Below are positions 32,459-45,770 of a stretch of 64,000 bases of DNA, one piece after another. Both the position numbers and the translations under genes were made by a program. The stretch lies in assembly GCA_920105625.2 (NCBI GenBank), contig OV050031.1, positions 86,809,995 to 86,873,994 on the forward strand, given 5' to 3'. This DNA comes from Clusia tigrina (taxonomy: Eukaryota > Arthropoda > Insecta > Diptera > Clusiidae). The number at the start of each line of letters is the position of its first letter. Positions within the stretch are counted from its first letter, which is position 1. A model generated the notes under the pieces. It did no database searches, was not told where the DNA came from, and saw only the letters and a list, made by a program, of their open reading frames with translations.

Positions 32459-35400
32459 TTGCCGCTGCCGATTGGGGGTCTGCTGCCTTCTTTATGCCTA
32501 TATTTATCCCTATCTGCCTCAGTCGGAGTCTTAGTCGGCATCGCAGCCTCTGTCAGCGTCTCTGTAGGTGTTTCAGTCTCTGCCGCTGTCGATTGGGGGG
32601 TCTGCTGCCAACTGTATTCCTATATCTACCCCTATCTGCCTCAGTCGGCATCTCAGTCGGCGTCGCAGCCTCTATCAGCGTCTTTGTAGGCGTCTCAGTC
32701 GCTGCCGCAGTCGATTGGGGGCGCTGCTGCCTTCTCTATGCCTATATCTACCCTATCTGCCTCAGTCGGCGTCTCAGCCTCTGTCAGAGTCTCTGTAGGC
32801 GTCTCAGTTGTTGCCGCTGTCGATTGGTGGATATGCTGCCTTCTCTATGCGTATATCTGCCCCTACCTGCCTCAGTCGGCATCTCAGTCGGCGTCGCAGC
32901 CTCTACCAGCATCTCTGTAGGCGTCTCAGTTGTTGCCGCTGTCGATTGGAGAGTCTGCTGCGTCTCTATGCCAATATCTACCCCTACCTGCCTCAGTCGG
33001 CGTCACAGTAGGCTTCTCAGCCTCTGTCAGCGTCTCTGTGGGTGTATCAGTCACTGCCGCTATCGATTGGGGGGTCTGCTGCCTTCTCTATCCCTATATC
33101 TACCCTTATCTGCCTCAGTCGTCGTCTCAGTCGGCGTCGCAGCCCCTGTCAGCGTCTCTGAAAGCGTCTCAGTCGCTGCCGCTGTTTATTGGGGTGTCTG
33201 CTGCCTTCTCTATGCCTATATCTACCCCTATCTGCCTCAGTCGGCGTCTCTGTCGGCGTCGCCGCCTCTGTCAGCGTCTCTGTAGGCGTCTCAGTCGCTC
33301 CCGCTGTCGATTGGGGGGTCTGCTGCCTTCTCTATGGCAATATCTGCCCCTCTCTGCCTCAGTCGGGGTCTCAGTCGGCGTCGCAGCCTCTGTCAGCGTC
33401 TCTGTAGGCGTCTCGGTCACTGCCGATGTCGATTGGGGGGGTATTATGCCTTCTCTATGCCAATATCTACCCTTGTCTGCCTTATTCGGCGTCTCAGTCG
33501 GCGTCGCAGCCTCTGTCCGCGTCTCTATAGGCGTCTCAGCCGCTGCCTCTGTCGATTGGGGGGTCTGCCACCTCCTCTATGCCTATATCTACCCATATAT
33601 GCCTCAGTCGGCGTCTCAGTCGGCGTCGCAGCCTCTGTCAGTGTCTCTGTAGGCGTCTCAGTCGCTGCCGCTGTCGATTGGGGGTCCGCTGCTTTCTCTT
33701 TGCCTATATTTACCTCTATCTGCCTCAGTCGGCGTCGCAGCCTCTATCAGCGTCTCTGTAGGCGTCTCAGTTGTTGCCGCTGTCGATTGGGTTGTCTGCT
33801 GCCTTCTCTATGCCCATGTCAAAACATCTCTGCCTCAGTCGGCGTCTCAGTCGGCGTCGCAGCCTCTTGTCAGCGTCTCTGTAGGGATCTCAGTCGTTGC
33901 TGCTGTAGATTGGGGGGGCTGCTGCCTTCTCTATGCCTATATCTACCCCTACCTGCCTCAGTCGCCGCCACAGTCGGCTTCGCAGCCTCTTGTCAGCGTC
34001 TCTGTAGGGATCTCAGTCGTTGCTGCTGTCGATTGTGGGGGCTGCTGCCTTCTCTATGCCTATATCTACCCCTACCTGCCTCAGTTGGCGTCACAGTCGG
34101 CTTCTCAGCCTCTGTCAGCGTCACTGTAGGCGTCTCAGCCGCTGCCTCTGTCGATTGGGGGGTCTGCCACCTTCTCTATGCCTATATCTACCCATATATG
34201 CCTCAGTCGGCGTCGCAGCCTCTGTCAGAGTCTCTGTACGCGTTTTAGTCGCAGCCGCTGTCGATTGGAGGTCCGCTGCTTTCTCTATGCCAATCGTCTC
34301 TCTGCCTCAGTCGGGATCTCAGTCGGCGTCGCAGCCTCTGTCAGCGTCTTTGTAGGCGTCTCAGTCGCTGCCGCTGTCGATTGGGGGGTCTGCTGCCTTC
34401 TCTTTGCCTATATTTACCTCTATCTGCCTCAGTCGGCATCTCAGTCGGCGTCGCAGCCTCTATCAGCGTCTCTGTAGGCGTTTCAGTTGTTGCCGCTGTC
34501 GATTGGGTTGTCTGCTGCCTTCTCTATGCCTATATCTACCCCTATATGTACCCCTACCTGCCTCAGTTGGCGTCACAGTCGGCTTCTCCGCCTCTGTCAG
34601 CGTCTCTGTAGGCGTCTCAGTTGTTGCCGCTGTCGATTGGGGGGGGTCTGCTGCTCTCTCTATGCCAATATCTACCCCTATTTGTCTCTATCGGCGTCGC
34701 AGTCTCTGTCAGCGTCTCTGTAGGCGTCTCAGCCGCAGCCGTTGTCGATTGAGGGGTCTGCTGCCTTCTCTATGCCTATATCTACCTCTACCTGCCTCAG
34801 TCGCCGTCACAGTCGGCTTCGCAGCCTCTGTCAGCGTCTCTGTAGGCGTCTCAGTCGCCACTGCTGTCGATTAGGGGTTCTGCTGCCTTCTCTATTCCTA
34901 TCTCTACCCCTACCTGCCTCAGTTGGCGTCACAGTCGGCTTCTCAGCCTCTGTCAGCGTCTCTGTAGGTATCTCAGTTGTTGCCGCTGTCGATTGGGGGG
35001 ACTGCTGCTCTCTCTATGCCAATATCTACCCCTACCTGCCGCAGTCAGCATCTCAGTCGGCGTCGCACCCTCTGTCAGCGTCTCTGTAGGCGTCTCATTT
35101 GTTGCCTCTGTAGATTGGGGGGTCTGCTGCCTTCTCTATGCCTATGTCTACCCCTCTCAGCCTCAGCCGGCGTCTCAGTCGGCGTCGCAGCCTATGTCAG
35201 CGTCTCTGTAGGCGTCTCAATTGCTGCCGCCTTCGATTGGGGGGTCTGCTGCAGTCTCTATTGCAATATCTACCCCTATCTGCCTCAGTCGGCGTAGCAG
35301 CCTTTGTCAGCGTCTCTGTAGGCGTCTCAGTCCCTGCCGCTGTCGATTGGGGGGACTTCTGCCTTCTGTATGCCTATATTTACCACTATCTGCCTCATTC

Positions 35401-38400
35401 GGCATCGCAGTCTGCGTCGCAGCCTCTATCAGCTTCTCTGTATGCGTCTCAGTTGTTGCCGCTGTCGATTGGGTTGTCTGCTGCCTTCTCTATGCCTATG
35501 TCTAACCCTCTCTGCCTCAGTCGGAGTCTCAGTCGGCGTCGCAGCCTCTGTCAGCGTCGTAGCCTCTGTCAGCGTCTCTGAAGGCGTCTCAGTCGCTGCC
35601 GCTGTTGATTGGGGGTCTGCTGCCAACTGTATGTCTATATCTACCCCTATCTGCCTCAGTCGGCATCTCAGTCGACGTCGCAGCCTCTATCAGCGTCTCT
35701 GTATACGTCTCAGTGGTTGCCGCTGTCGACTGGTGGGTCTGCTGCCTTCTCTATACCTATATCTACCCCTACCTGCCTCAGTCGGCGTCACAGTCGGCTT
35801 CGCTGCCTCTGTCAGCGTGTCTGTGGGCGTCTCAGTCGCCGCCGCTGTCGATTGGGGGTTCTGCTGCCTTCTCTATGCCTATATCTACCCCTATCTACCT
35901 CATTCGGCGTCTCAGTCGGCGTCACAGTCGGCGTCGCAGCCTCTATCGGCGTCTTTGTAGGCGTCTCAATTGCTGGCGCTGTCGATTGGGGGGTCTGCAG
36001 CCTTCTCTATCCCTATATCTACCCTTATCTGCCTCAGTCGGCGTCTCAGTCGGCGTCGCAGCCTCTATCAGCGTCTCTGTAGGCGTCTCAGTCGGTGCCG
36101 CTGTCGAGTGGGGGGTCTGCTGCCTTCTCTATGCCTATATTTACCCCTACTGCCTCAGTCAGCGTCTCAGTCGGCGTCGCAGCCTGTTGCCAGCGTCTCT
36201 GTAGGGATCTCAGTCGTTGCCGCTGTCGATTGGGGGTCTGCTGCAAACTGTATGCCTATATCTACCCCTATCTGCTTCAGTCGGTATCTCAGTCGGCGTC
36301 GCAGCCTCTATCAGCGTATCTGTAGGCGTCTCAGTTGTTGCCGCTGTCGATTGGGGGGTCTGGTGCCTTCTCTATGCCTATGTCTAGCCCTCTCTGCCTC
36401 AGTCGGCGTCGCAGCCTCTGTCAGCGTCGCAGCCTCTGTCAGCGTCTCTGAAGGTGTCTCAGTCGCTGCCGCCGTCGATTGGGGGTCTGCTGCCTTCTCT
36501 ATGCCAATATCTACCCTTATCTGCCGCAGTCGGCATATCAGTCGGCGTCGCAGCCTCTATCAGCGTCTCTGTAGGCGTCTCAGTTGTTGCCGCTTTCGAT
36601 TGGTGGGTCTGCTGCCTTCTCTATGCCTATATCTACCCTTACCTGCTTCAGTCGGCGTCACAGTCGGCTTCGCAGCCCCTGTCAGTGTCTCTGTAGGCGT
36701 CTCAGCCGCTGCCGCTGTCGATTGGGGGTTCTGCAGCGTTCTCTATGCCTATATCTACCCCTATCTGCCTCAGTCGGAGTCCCAGTCGGCGTCGCAGCCT
36801 CTGTCAGCGTCGCAGCCTCTGTCAGCGTGTCTGTAAGTGTCTCAGTCGCTGCCGCTGTCGATTGGGGGGTCTGCTGCCTTCTCTATGCCTATATCTACCC
36901 CTATCTGCCTCAGTCGGCGTCGCAGCCTCTGTCAGCGTCGTAGCCTCTGTCAGCGTCTCTGTAGGCGTCTCAGTCGCTGGCGCTGTCGATTGGGGGTCTG
37001 CAGCCTTCTCTATCCCTATATCTACCCTTATCTGCCTCAGTCGGCGTCTCAGTCGGCGTCGCAGCCTCTGTCAGCGTCTCTCTAGGCGTCTCAGTCGCTG
37101 CCGCGTTCGAGTGGGGGGCCGCTGCCTTCTCTATGCCTATATCTACCCCTATCTGCCTCAGTCAGCGTCTCAGTCGGACTGCAGCCTCTTGCCAGCGTCA
37201 TCGTAGGGATCTCAGTCGTTGCCGCTGTCGATTGGGGGTCTGCTGCCAACTGTATGCCTATATCCACCTCTATCTGCTTCAGTCGGTATCTGAGTCGGCG
37301 TCGCAGCCTCTATCAGCGTCTCTGTAGGCGTCTCAGTTGTTGCCGCTGTCGATTGGGGGGTCTGGTGCCTTCTCTATGCCTATGTCTAGCCCTCTCTGCC
37401 TCAGTCGGCGTCTCAGTCGGCGTCGCAGCCTCTGTCAGCGACGCAGCCTCTCTCAGCGTCTCTGTAGGTGTCTCAGTCGCTGCCGCCGTCGATTGGGGGG
37501 TCAGCTGCCTTCTCTATGCCAATATCTACCCCTATCTGCCTCAGTCAGCGTCTCAGTCAGGGTGGCACCCTCTGTCAGCGTCTCTGTAGGCGTCTCAGTC
37601 CCTGCCGCCGTCGATTGGGGGGTCTGCTGCCTTCTCTATGCCAATATCTACCCTTATCGGCCTCAGTCGGCGTCGCAGCCTCTGTCAGCGTCTCTGTAGG
37701 CGTCTCAGTCGCTGCCGCTATCGATTGGGGGTCTGCTGCGTCTCTATGCCTATATCTACCCCTACCTGCCTCAGTCGATGTCACAGTAGGCTTCTCAGCC
37801 TCTGTCTGCGTCTCTGTAGGTGTCTCAGTCGCTGCCGCTGTCGATTGGGGGGTCTGCTGCCTTCTCAATGCCTATATCTACCCTTATCTGCCTCAGTCGT
37901 CGTCTCAGTCGGCGTCGCAGCCTCTGTCAGCGTCTCTGAATGCATCTCAGTCGCTGCCGCTGTCGATTGGGGGGTCTTCTGCCTTCTCTATGCCTATATC
38001 TACCCCGATCTGCCTCAGTCGGCGTCTCAGTCGACATTTCAGTCGGCGTCGCAGCCTCTGTCAGCGTCTCTGTAGGCGTCTCAGTCGCTGCCGCTGTCGA
38101 TTGGGGGTCTGCTGCGTCTCTATGCCTATATCTACCCCTTCCTGCCTCAGTCGATGTCACAGTAGGCTTCTCAGCCTCTGTCTGCGTCTCTGTAGGCGTC
38201 TCAGTCGCTGCCGCTGTCGACAGGGGGTCTGCTGCCTTCCCTATGCCTATATCTACCCCTACCTGCCTCAGTCGGCGTCAGAGTTGCCTTCTCAGCTTCT
38301 GTCAGCGTCTCTGCCGGCGTCTCAGTTGTTTCCGCTTTCGATTGGGGGGTCTGCTGCCTTCAATATGCCTATATCTACCCCCATCTGCCTCAGTCGGCGT

Positions 38401-39296
38401 CTCAGTCGGCGTCTCAGTCAGCGTCTCAGTCGGCGTCGCAGCCTCTGTCAGCGTCTCTGCATGCGTCTCAGTCGCTGCCGCTATCGATTGGAATATCTAC
38501 TGCCTTCTCTATGCCTATATTTATCTCTATCTGCCTCAGTCAGCATCGAAGTCAGCGTCGCAGCCTCTGTCAGCGTCTCTGTAGGCGTCTCAGTCGCTGC
38601 CGCTGTCGACTGGGGGTCTGCTACCTCCTCTATGCCTATATCTACCCCTACCTGACTCAGTCGGCGTCACAGTCGGCTTCGCAGCCTCTGTCAGCGTCTC
38701 TGTAGGTGTCTCAGTCGCTGCCACTGTCGAGTGGGGGGTCTGCTGCCTTCTCTATGCCTCTGTCAGCGTCGCAGCCTCTGTCAGCTTCTCTGTAGGTGTC
38801 TCAGTCGCTGCCGCCGTCGATTGGGGGGTCTGCTGCCTTCTCTATGCCAATATCTACCCCTATCTGCCTCAGTCAGCGTCTCAGTCAGGGTCGCTCCCTC
38901 TGTCAGCGTGTCTGTAGGCGTCTCAGTCGCTGCCGCCGTCGATTGGGGGGTCTGCTGCCTTCTCTATGCCAATATCTACCCTTATCTTCCTCAGTCGGCG
39001 TGTAAATCGGCGTCGCAGTCTCTTGGCAGCGTCTCTGTAGGCATCTCAGTCGTTGCCGCTGCCGATTGGGGGTCTGCTGCCTTCTCTATGCCTATATCTA
39101 CCCTTATCTGCCTCAGTCGTCGTCTCAGTCGGCGTCGCAGCCTCTGTCAGCATCTCTTTTGGCGTCTCAGTCGCTGCCGCTGTCGATTGGGGGGTCTGCT
39201 GCCTTCTCTATGCCAATATCTACCCCTATCTGCCTCAGTCGGCGTCTAAATCGGCGTCGCAGTCTCTTGGCAGCGTCTCTGTAGGCATCTCAGTCG
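32459..39296. repeat. Higher-order repeat U3 (6,838 bp)
   Basis: Same start marker, with the GTCAAAACAT core at 33818. The first ~1.6 kb follow U2 at offset 6404. The second half (about 34.9-38.9 kb) is a distinct set of monomers, with CTTCTGCCTTCTGTATGCC and TGGCGCTGTCGATT variants. These are found again in U7 (offset 24666, then 24758) and partly in U4. Single-base differences from U7 are sparse, for example T at 35222 versus C at 59888 and G at 35446 versus A at 60112. Confidence 0.88.
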
Positions 39297-42200
39297 TTGC
39301 CGCTGCCGATTGGGGGTCTGCTGCCTTCTCTATGCCTATATCTACCCTTATCTGCCTCAGTCGTCGTCTCAGTCGGCGTCGCAGCCCCTGTCAGCGTCTC
39401 TGAATGCGTCTCAGTCGCTGCCGCTGTTTATTGGGGTGTCTGCTGCCTTATCTATGCCTATATCTACCCCTATCTGCCTCAGTCGGCGTCTCAGTCGGCG
39501 TCGCACCCCCTGTCAGCGTCTCTGTAGGCGTCTCAGTCGCTGCCGCTGTCGATTGGGGGGTCTGCTGCCTTCTCTATGGCAATATCTGCCCCTCTCTGCC
39601 TCAGTCGGGGTCTCAGTCGGCGTCGCAGCCTCTGTCAGCGTCTCTGTAGGCATCTCGGTCGCTGCTGATGTCGATTGGGGGGGTCTTATGCTTTCTCTAT
39701 GCCAATATCTACCCTTGTCTGCCTTAGTCGGCGTCTCAGTCGGCGTCGCAGCCTCTGTCCGCGTCTCTATAGGCGTCTCAGCCGCTGCCTCTGTCGATTG
39801 GGGGTCTGCCACCTTCTCTATGCCTATATCTACCCATATCTGCCTCAGTCGGCGTCTCTGTAGGCATCTCAGTCGCTGCCGCTGTCGATTGGGGGGTCCG
39901 CTGCCTTCTCTTTGCCTATATTTACCTCTATCTGCCTCAGTCGGCGTCGCAGCCTCTATCAGCGTCTCTGTAGGCGTCTCAGTTGTTGCCGCTGTCGATT
40001 GGGTTGTCTGCTGCCTTCTCTATGCCCATGTCAAAACATCTCTGCCTCAGTCGGCGTTGCAGCCTCTGTCAGCGTCTCTATAGGCGTCTCAGTCGCTGCC
40101 ACTGTCGATTGGGGGATCTGCTGCCTTCTCTATGCCTATATCTACCCCTATCTGCCTCAGTCGGTGTCTCAGTCGGCGTCGCAGCCTCTTGTCAGCGTCT
40201 CTGTAGGGATCTCAGTCGTTGCCGCTGTCGATTGGGGGGCTGCTGCCTTCGCTATGCCTATATCTACCCCTACCTGCCTCAGTCGCCGTCACAGTCGGCT
40301 TCGCAGCCCCTGTCAGCGTCTCTGTATTCGTCTCAGTCGCCGCCGCTGTCGATTGGGGGTTCTGCTGCCTTCTCTATGCCTATATCTACCCCTACCTGCC
40401 TCAGTTGACGTCACAGTCGGCTTCTCAGCCTCTGTCAGCGTCACTGTAAGCGTCTCAGTTGTTGCCGTTGTCGATTTGGGGGGTCTGCTGCCTTCTCTAT
40501 GTAAATATCTACCCCTATCTGCCTCAGTCGGCATCGCAGTCTCTGTCAGCGTCTCTGTAGGCATCTCAGTCGCTGCCGCTGTCGATTGGGGTGGTCTGCT
40601 GCCGTCTCTATGCCTATCTTTTCCCCGATCTGCCTCAGTCGGCGCCCCATTCGGCATAGCAGCCTCTATGTCGGCGCCTCAGTCGCTACCGCTGTCGATT
40701 GGGAGGGGGGTCTGCTGCCTTCTCTATGCCATTATCTACCCCTATCTGCCTCAGTCAGCGTCTCAGTCAGTGTCGCACCCTCTGTCAGCGTCTCTGTAGG
40801 CGTCTCTGTCGCTGCCGCTGTCGATTGGGGGGGTCTGCTGCCTTCTCTATGCCTATATCTACCCCTACCTGCCTCAGTCGGCATCTCAGTCGGCGTCGCA
40901 GCCTCTGTCAGCGTCTCTGTAGGCGTCTCATTTGCTGCCGCCGTCGATTGGGGGGTCTGCTGCCTTCTCTATGCCTATGTCTACCCCTCTCAGCCTCAGC
41001 CAGCGTCTCAGTCGGCGTCGCAGCCTCTGTCAGCGTCTCTGTAGGCGTCTCAATCGCTGCCGCCGTCGATTGGGGTCTGCTGTAGTCTCTATGCAAATAT
41101 CTACCCCTATCTGCCTCAGTCGGCGTCGCAGCCTCTGTCAGCGTCTCTGTAGGCTTCTCAGTCCCTCTCGCTGTCGATTGGGGGACTTCTGCCTTCTGTA
41201 TGCCTATATCTACCCCTATCTGCCTCAGTCGGCGTCTCAGTCAGCGTCGCAGTCTCTGTCAGCGTCTCTGTAGGCGTCTCAGTCCCTGCCGCTGTCGATT
41301 GGAGGGACTTCTGCCTTCTGTATGCCTATATCTACCCCTATCTGCCTCATTCGGCATCTCAGTCGGCGTCGCAGCCTCTGTCAGCGTCGCAGCCTCTGCC
41401 AGCGGCTCTATAGGCGTCTCAGTCGCTGCCGCTGTTGATTGGGGGGTCTGCTGCCTTATGCATGCCTATATTTACCCCTATCTGCCTCAGTCGGCATCTC
41501 AGTCGGCGTCGCAGCCTCTAACAGCGTCTCAGTTGTTGCCGCTGTCGATTGGTGGATCTGCTGCTTTCTCTATGCGTATATCTACCCCTACCTGCCTCAG
41601 TCGGTGTCACAGTCGGCTTCGCAGCCTCTTGCCAGCGTCTCTGTAGGGATCTCAGTCGTTGCCGCTGTCGATTGGGGGGTCTGCTGTCTTCTCATGTCAA
41701 TATCTACCCTATCTGCCTCAGTCGGCGTCTCAGCCTCTGTCAGAGTCTCTGTAGGCGTCTCAGTCGCTGCCGCTGTCGATTGGGGGGTCTGCTGCCTTCT
41801 GTATGCCTATATCTACCCCTATCTGCCTCAGTCGGCATCTCAGTCGGCGTCGCAGCCTCTACCAGCATCTCTATAGGCGTCTCAGTTGTTGCCGCTGTCG
41901 ATTGGAGGGTCCGCTGCGTCTCTATGCCTATATCTACCCCTACCTGCCTCTGTCGGCGTCACAGTCGGCGTCACAGTTGGCTTCCCAGCCTCTGTCAGCG
42001 TCTCTGTGGGTGTATCAATCGCTGCCGCTGTCGATTGGGGGGTCTGCTGCCTTCTCTATGCCTATATATACCCTTATCTGCCTCAATCGTCGTTTCAGTC
42101 GGCGTCGCAGCCTCTGTCAGCGTCTCTGTAAGCGTCTCAGTAGCTGCCGCTGCCGATTGGGGGGTCTGCTGCCTTCTCTATGCCAATATCTACCCCTCTC

Positions 42201-45200
42201 TGCCACAGTCGGGGTCTCATTCTGCGTCGCAGCCTCTGTCAGCGTCTCTGTAGGCGTCTCAGTCGCTGCCGCTGTCGATTGGGGGGTCTGCTGCCTTCTC
42301 TATGCCTGTATTTACCTCTATATGGCTCAGTCGGCATCTCAGTCGGCGTCGCAGCCTCTATCAGCGTATCTGTAGGCGTCTCAGTTGTAGCCGCTGTCGA
42401 TTGAGGGGCTGCTGCCTTCTCTATGCCTATATCTACCCCTACCTGCCTCAGTCGGCATCTCAGTCGGCGTCGCACCCTCTGTCAGCGTCTCTGTAGGCGT
42501 CTCATTTGTTGCCGCTGTCGATTGGGGGGTCTGCTGCCTTCTCTATGCCTATGTCTACCCCTCTCAGCCTCAGCCGGCATCTCAGTCGGCGTCTCAGTCG
42601 GCGTCGCAGCCTCTGTCAGCGTCTCTGCAGGCGTCTCAGTCGCCAAAGCTGTCGATTAGGGTTTCTGCTGCCTTCTCTATTCCTATATCTACCCCTACCT
42701 GCCACAGTTGGCGTCACAGTCGGCTTCTCAGCCTCTGTCAGCGTCTCTGTAGGTGTCTCAGTTGTTGCCGCTGTCGATTGGGGGTCTGCTGCTCTCTCTA
42801 TGCCAATATCTACCCCTACCTGCCTCAGTCGGCATCTCAGTCGGCGTCGCACCCTCTGTCAGCGTCTCTGTAGGCGTCTCATTTGTTGCCGCTGTCGATT
42901 GGGGGGTCTGCTGCCTTCTCTATGCCTATGTCTACCCCTCTCAGCCTCAGCCGGCGTCTCAGTCGGCGTCTCAGTCGGCGTCGCAGCCTCTGTCAGCGTC
43001 TCTGTAGGCGTCTCAATCGCTGCCGCCGTCGATTGGGGGGTCTGCTGCAGTCTCTATTGCAATATCTACCCCTATCTGCCTCAGTCGGCTTAGCAGCCTT
43101 TGTCAGCGTCTCTGTAGGCGTCTCAGTCCCTGCCGCTGTCGATTGGGGGGACTTCTGCCTTCTGTATGCCTATATCTACCACTATCTGCCTCATTCGGCA
43201 TCTCAGTCTGCGTCGCAGCCTCTATCAGCGTCTCTGTATGCGTCTCAGTTGTTGCCGCTGTCGATTGGGTTGTCTGCTGCCTTCTCTATGCCTATGTCTA
43301 ACCCTCTCTGCCTCAGTCGGCGTCTCAGTCGGCGTCGCAGCCTCTGTCAGCGTCGTAGCCTCTGTCAGCGTCTCTGAAGGCGTCTCAGTCGCTGCCGCTG
43401 TTGATTGGGGGTCTGCTGCCAACTGTATGTCTATATCTACCCCTATCTGCCTCAGTCGGCATCTCAGTCAGCGTCGCAGCCTCTATAAGCGTCTCTGTAG
43501 GCGTCTCAGTTGTTGCCGCTGTCGACTAGTGGGTCTGCTGCCTTCTCTATGCCTATATCTACACCTACCTGCCTCAGTCGGCGTCACAGTCGGCTTCGCA
43601 GCCTCTGTCAGCGTGTCTGTGGGCGTCTCAGTTGCCGCCGCTGTCGATTGGGGGTTCTGCTGCCTTCTCTATGCCTATATCTACCCCTATCTACCTCAGT
43701 CGGCGTCTCAATCGGCGTCTCAGTCGGCGTCGCAGCCTCTATCAGCGTCTTTGTAGGCGTCTCAGTTGCTGACGCTGTCGATTGGGGGGTCTGCAGCCTT
43801 CTCTATCCCTATATCTACCCTTATCTGCCTCAGTCGGCGTCTCAGTCGGCGTCGCATCCTCTGTCAGCGTTTTTGTAGGCGTCTCAGCCGCTGCCGCTGT
43901 CGATTGGGGGGTCTGCTGCCTTCTCTTTGCCTATATTTACCTCTATCTGCCTCAGTCGGCATCTTAGTCGGCGTCACAGCGTATATCAGCTTCTCTGTAG
44001 GCGTCTCAGTTGTTGCCGCTGTCGATTGGGTTCTCTGCTGCCTTCTCTATGCCTATTTCTAACCATCTCTGCCTCAGTCGGCGTCGCAGCCTCTGTCAGC
44101 GCCTCTGTAGGCGTCTCAGTCGCTACCGCTGTCGATTGGGAGGTCTGCTGCCTTCTCTATGCCTACCCTACCTGCCTCAGTCGGCATCTCAGTCGGCGTC
44201 GCACCCTCTGTCAGCGTCTCTGTGGGCGTCTCATTTGTTGCCGCTGTCGATTGGGAGGTCTGCTGCCTTCTCTATGCCTATGTCTACCCCTCTCAGCCTC
44301 AGCCGGCGTCTCAGTCGGCGTCGCAGCCTCTGTCAGCGTCTCTGTAGGCGTCTCAATCGCTGCCGCCGTCGATTGGGGGGTCTGCTGCAGTCTCTATTGC
44401 AATATCTACCCCTATCTGCCTCAGTCGGCTTAGCAGCCTTTGTCAGCGTCTCTGTAGGCGTCTCAGTCGCTGCCGCTGTCGAGTGGGGGGTCTGCTGCCT
44501 TCTCTATGCCTATATCTACCCCTATCTGCCTCAGTCAGCGTCTCAGTCGGCGTCGCAGCCTCTTGCCAGCGTCTCTGTAGGGATCTCCGTCGTTGCCGCT
44601 GTCGATTGGGGGTCTGCTGCCAACTGTATGCCTATATCTACCCCTATCTGCCTCAGTCGGCGTCTCAGTCGAAGTCGCAGCCTCTGTCGGCGTCTTTGTA
44701 GGCGCCTCAGTCGCTGCCGCTGTCGATTGGGGGCTCTGCTGCCTTCTCTATGCCTGTATCTACCCTTATCTGCCTCAGTCGGCGTCTCAGTCGGCGTCGC
44801 TGCCTCTGTCAGCCTCTCTGAATGTGTCTCAGTCGCTGCCGCTGTCGATTGGGGGGTTTGCTGCCTTCTCTATGTCAATATCTACCCTATCTGCCTCAGT
44901 CGGCGTCTCAGCCTCTGTCAGAGTTTCTGTAGGCGTCTCAGTTGTTGCCGCTGTCGATTGGGTTGTCTGCTGCCTTCTCTATGCCTATGTCTAACCATCT
45001 CTGCCTCAGTCAGTGTCTCAGTCGGCGTTGCAGCCTCTGTTAGCGTCGCAGACTCTTTCAGCGTCGCAGCCTCTGTCAGCGTCTCTGAAGGCGTCTCAGT
45101 CGCTGCCGCTGTCGACAGGGGGTCTGCTGCCTTCTCTATGCCTATATCTACCCCTACCTGCCTCAGTCGGCGTCAGAGTCGGCTTGTCTGCCTCTGTCAG

Positions 45201-45770
45201 CGTCTCTGTAGGTGTCTCAGTCGCTGCCACTGTCGAGTGGGGGGTCTGCTGCCTTCTCTATGCCTCTGTCAGCGTCGCAGCCTCTGTCAGCGTCTCTGTA
45301 GGCGTCTCAGTCGCTGCCGCTGTCGACTGGGGGTCTGCTACCTTCTCTATGCCTATATCTACCCCTACCTGCCTCAGTCGGCGTCACAGTCGGCTTCGCA
45401 GCCTCTGTCAGCGTCTCTGTAGGTGTCTCAGTCGCTGCCACTGTCGAGTGGTGGGTCTGCTGCCTTCTCTATGCCTCTCTCAGCGTCGCAGCCTCTGTCA
45501 GCTTCTCTGTAGGTGTCTCAGTCGCTGCCGCCGTCGATTGGGGGGTCTGCTGCCTTCTCTATGCCAATATCTACCCCTATCTGCCTCAGTTAGCGTCTCA
45601 GTCAGGATCGCACCCTCTGTCAGCGTCTCTGTAGGCGTCTCAGTCGCTGCCGACGTCGATTGGGGGGGTCTGCTGCCTTCTCTATGCCAATATCTACCCC
45701 TATCTGCCTCAGTCGGCGTCTGAGTCGGCGTCGCAGTCTCTTGTCAGCGTCTCTGTAGGCATCTCAGTCG
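39297..45770. repeat. Higher-order repeat U4, mosaic (6,474 bp)
   Basis: Starts at the marker, but GTCAAAACAT lies only 733 bp in (40030), so several leading monomers are absent. Successive stretches resemble different sources: about 39.4-40.1 kb looks like U1, 40.6 kb like a V-type GGGGTGGTCTGCTGCC core, 40.9-41.9 kb like 22.96-23.9 kb, 43.17-43.8 kb like 35.37-36.0 kb, 44.0 kb like 12.1 kb, and 44.6-45.6 kb like 24.3-25.3 kb (24698/45013, offset 20315). It is the only one of U1-U4 with no second copy in the window. Confidence 0.8.

Larger units (their letters stand above)
21085..39000. repeat. ~18-kb superperiod segment, first copy (partner 45573-63758)
   Basis: Variant monomers follow the same order as at 45573-63758 for about 17.9 kb. 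The offset changes only in steps: 24488, 24610, 24612, 24613, 24489, 24732, 24842, 24840, 24864, 24542, 24665, 24666, 24757, 24758. Together with U4 it makes a repeating period of 24,488 bp (21283 to 45771). Confidence 0.9.
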
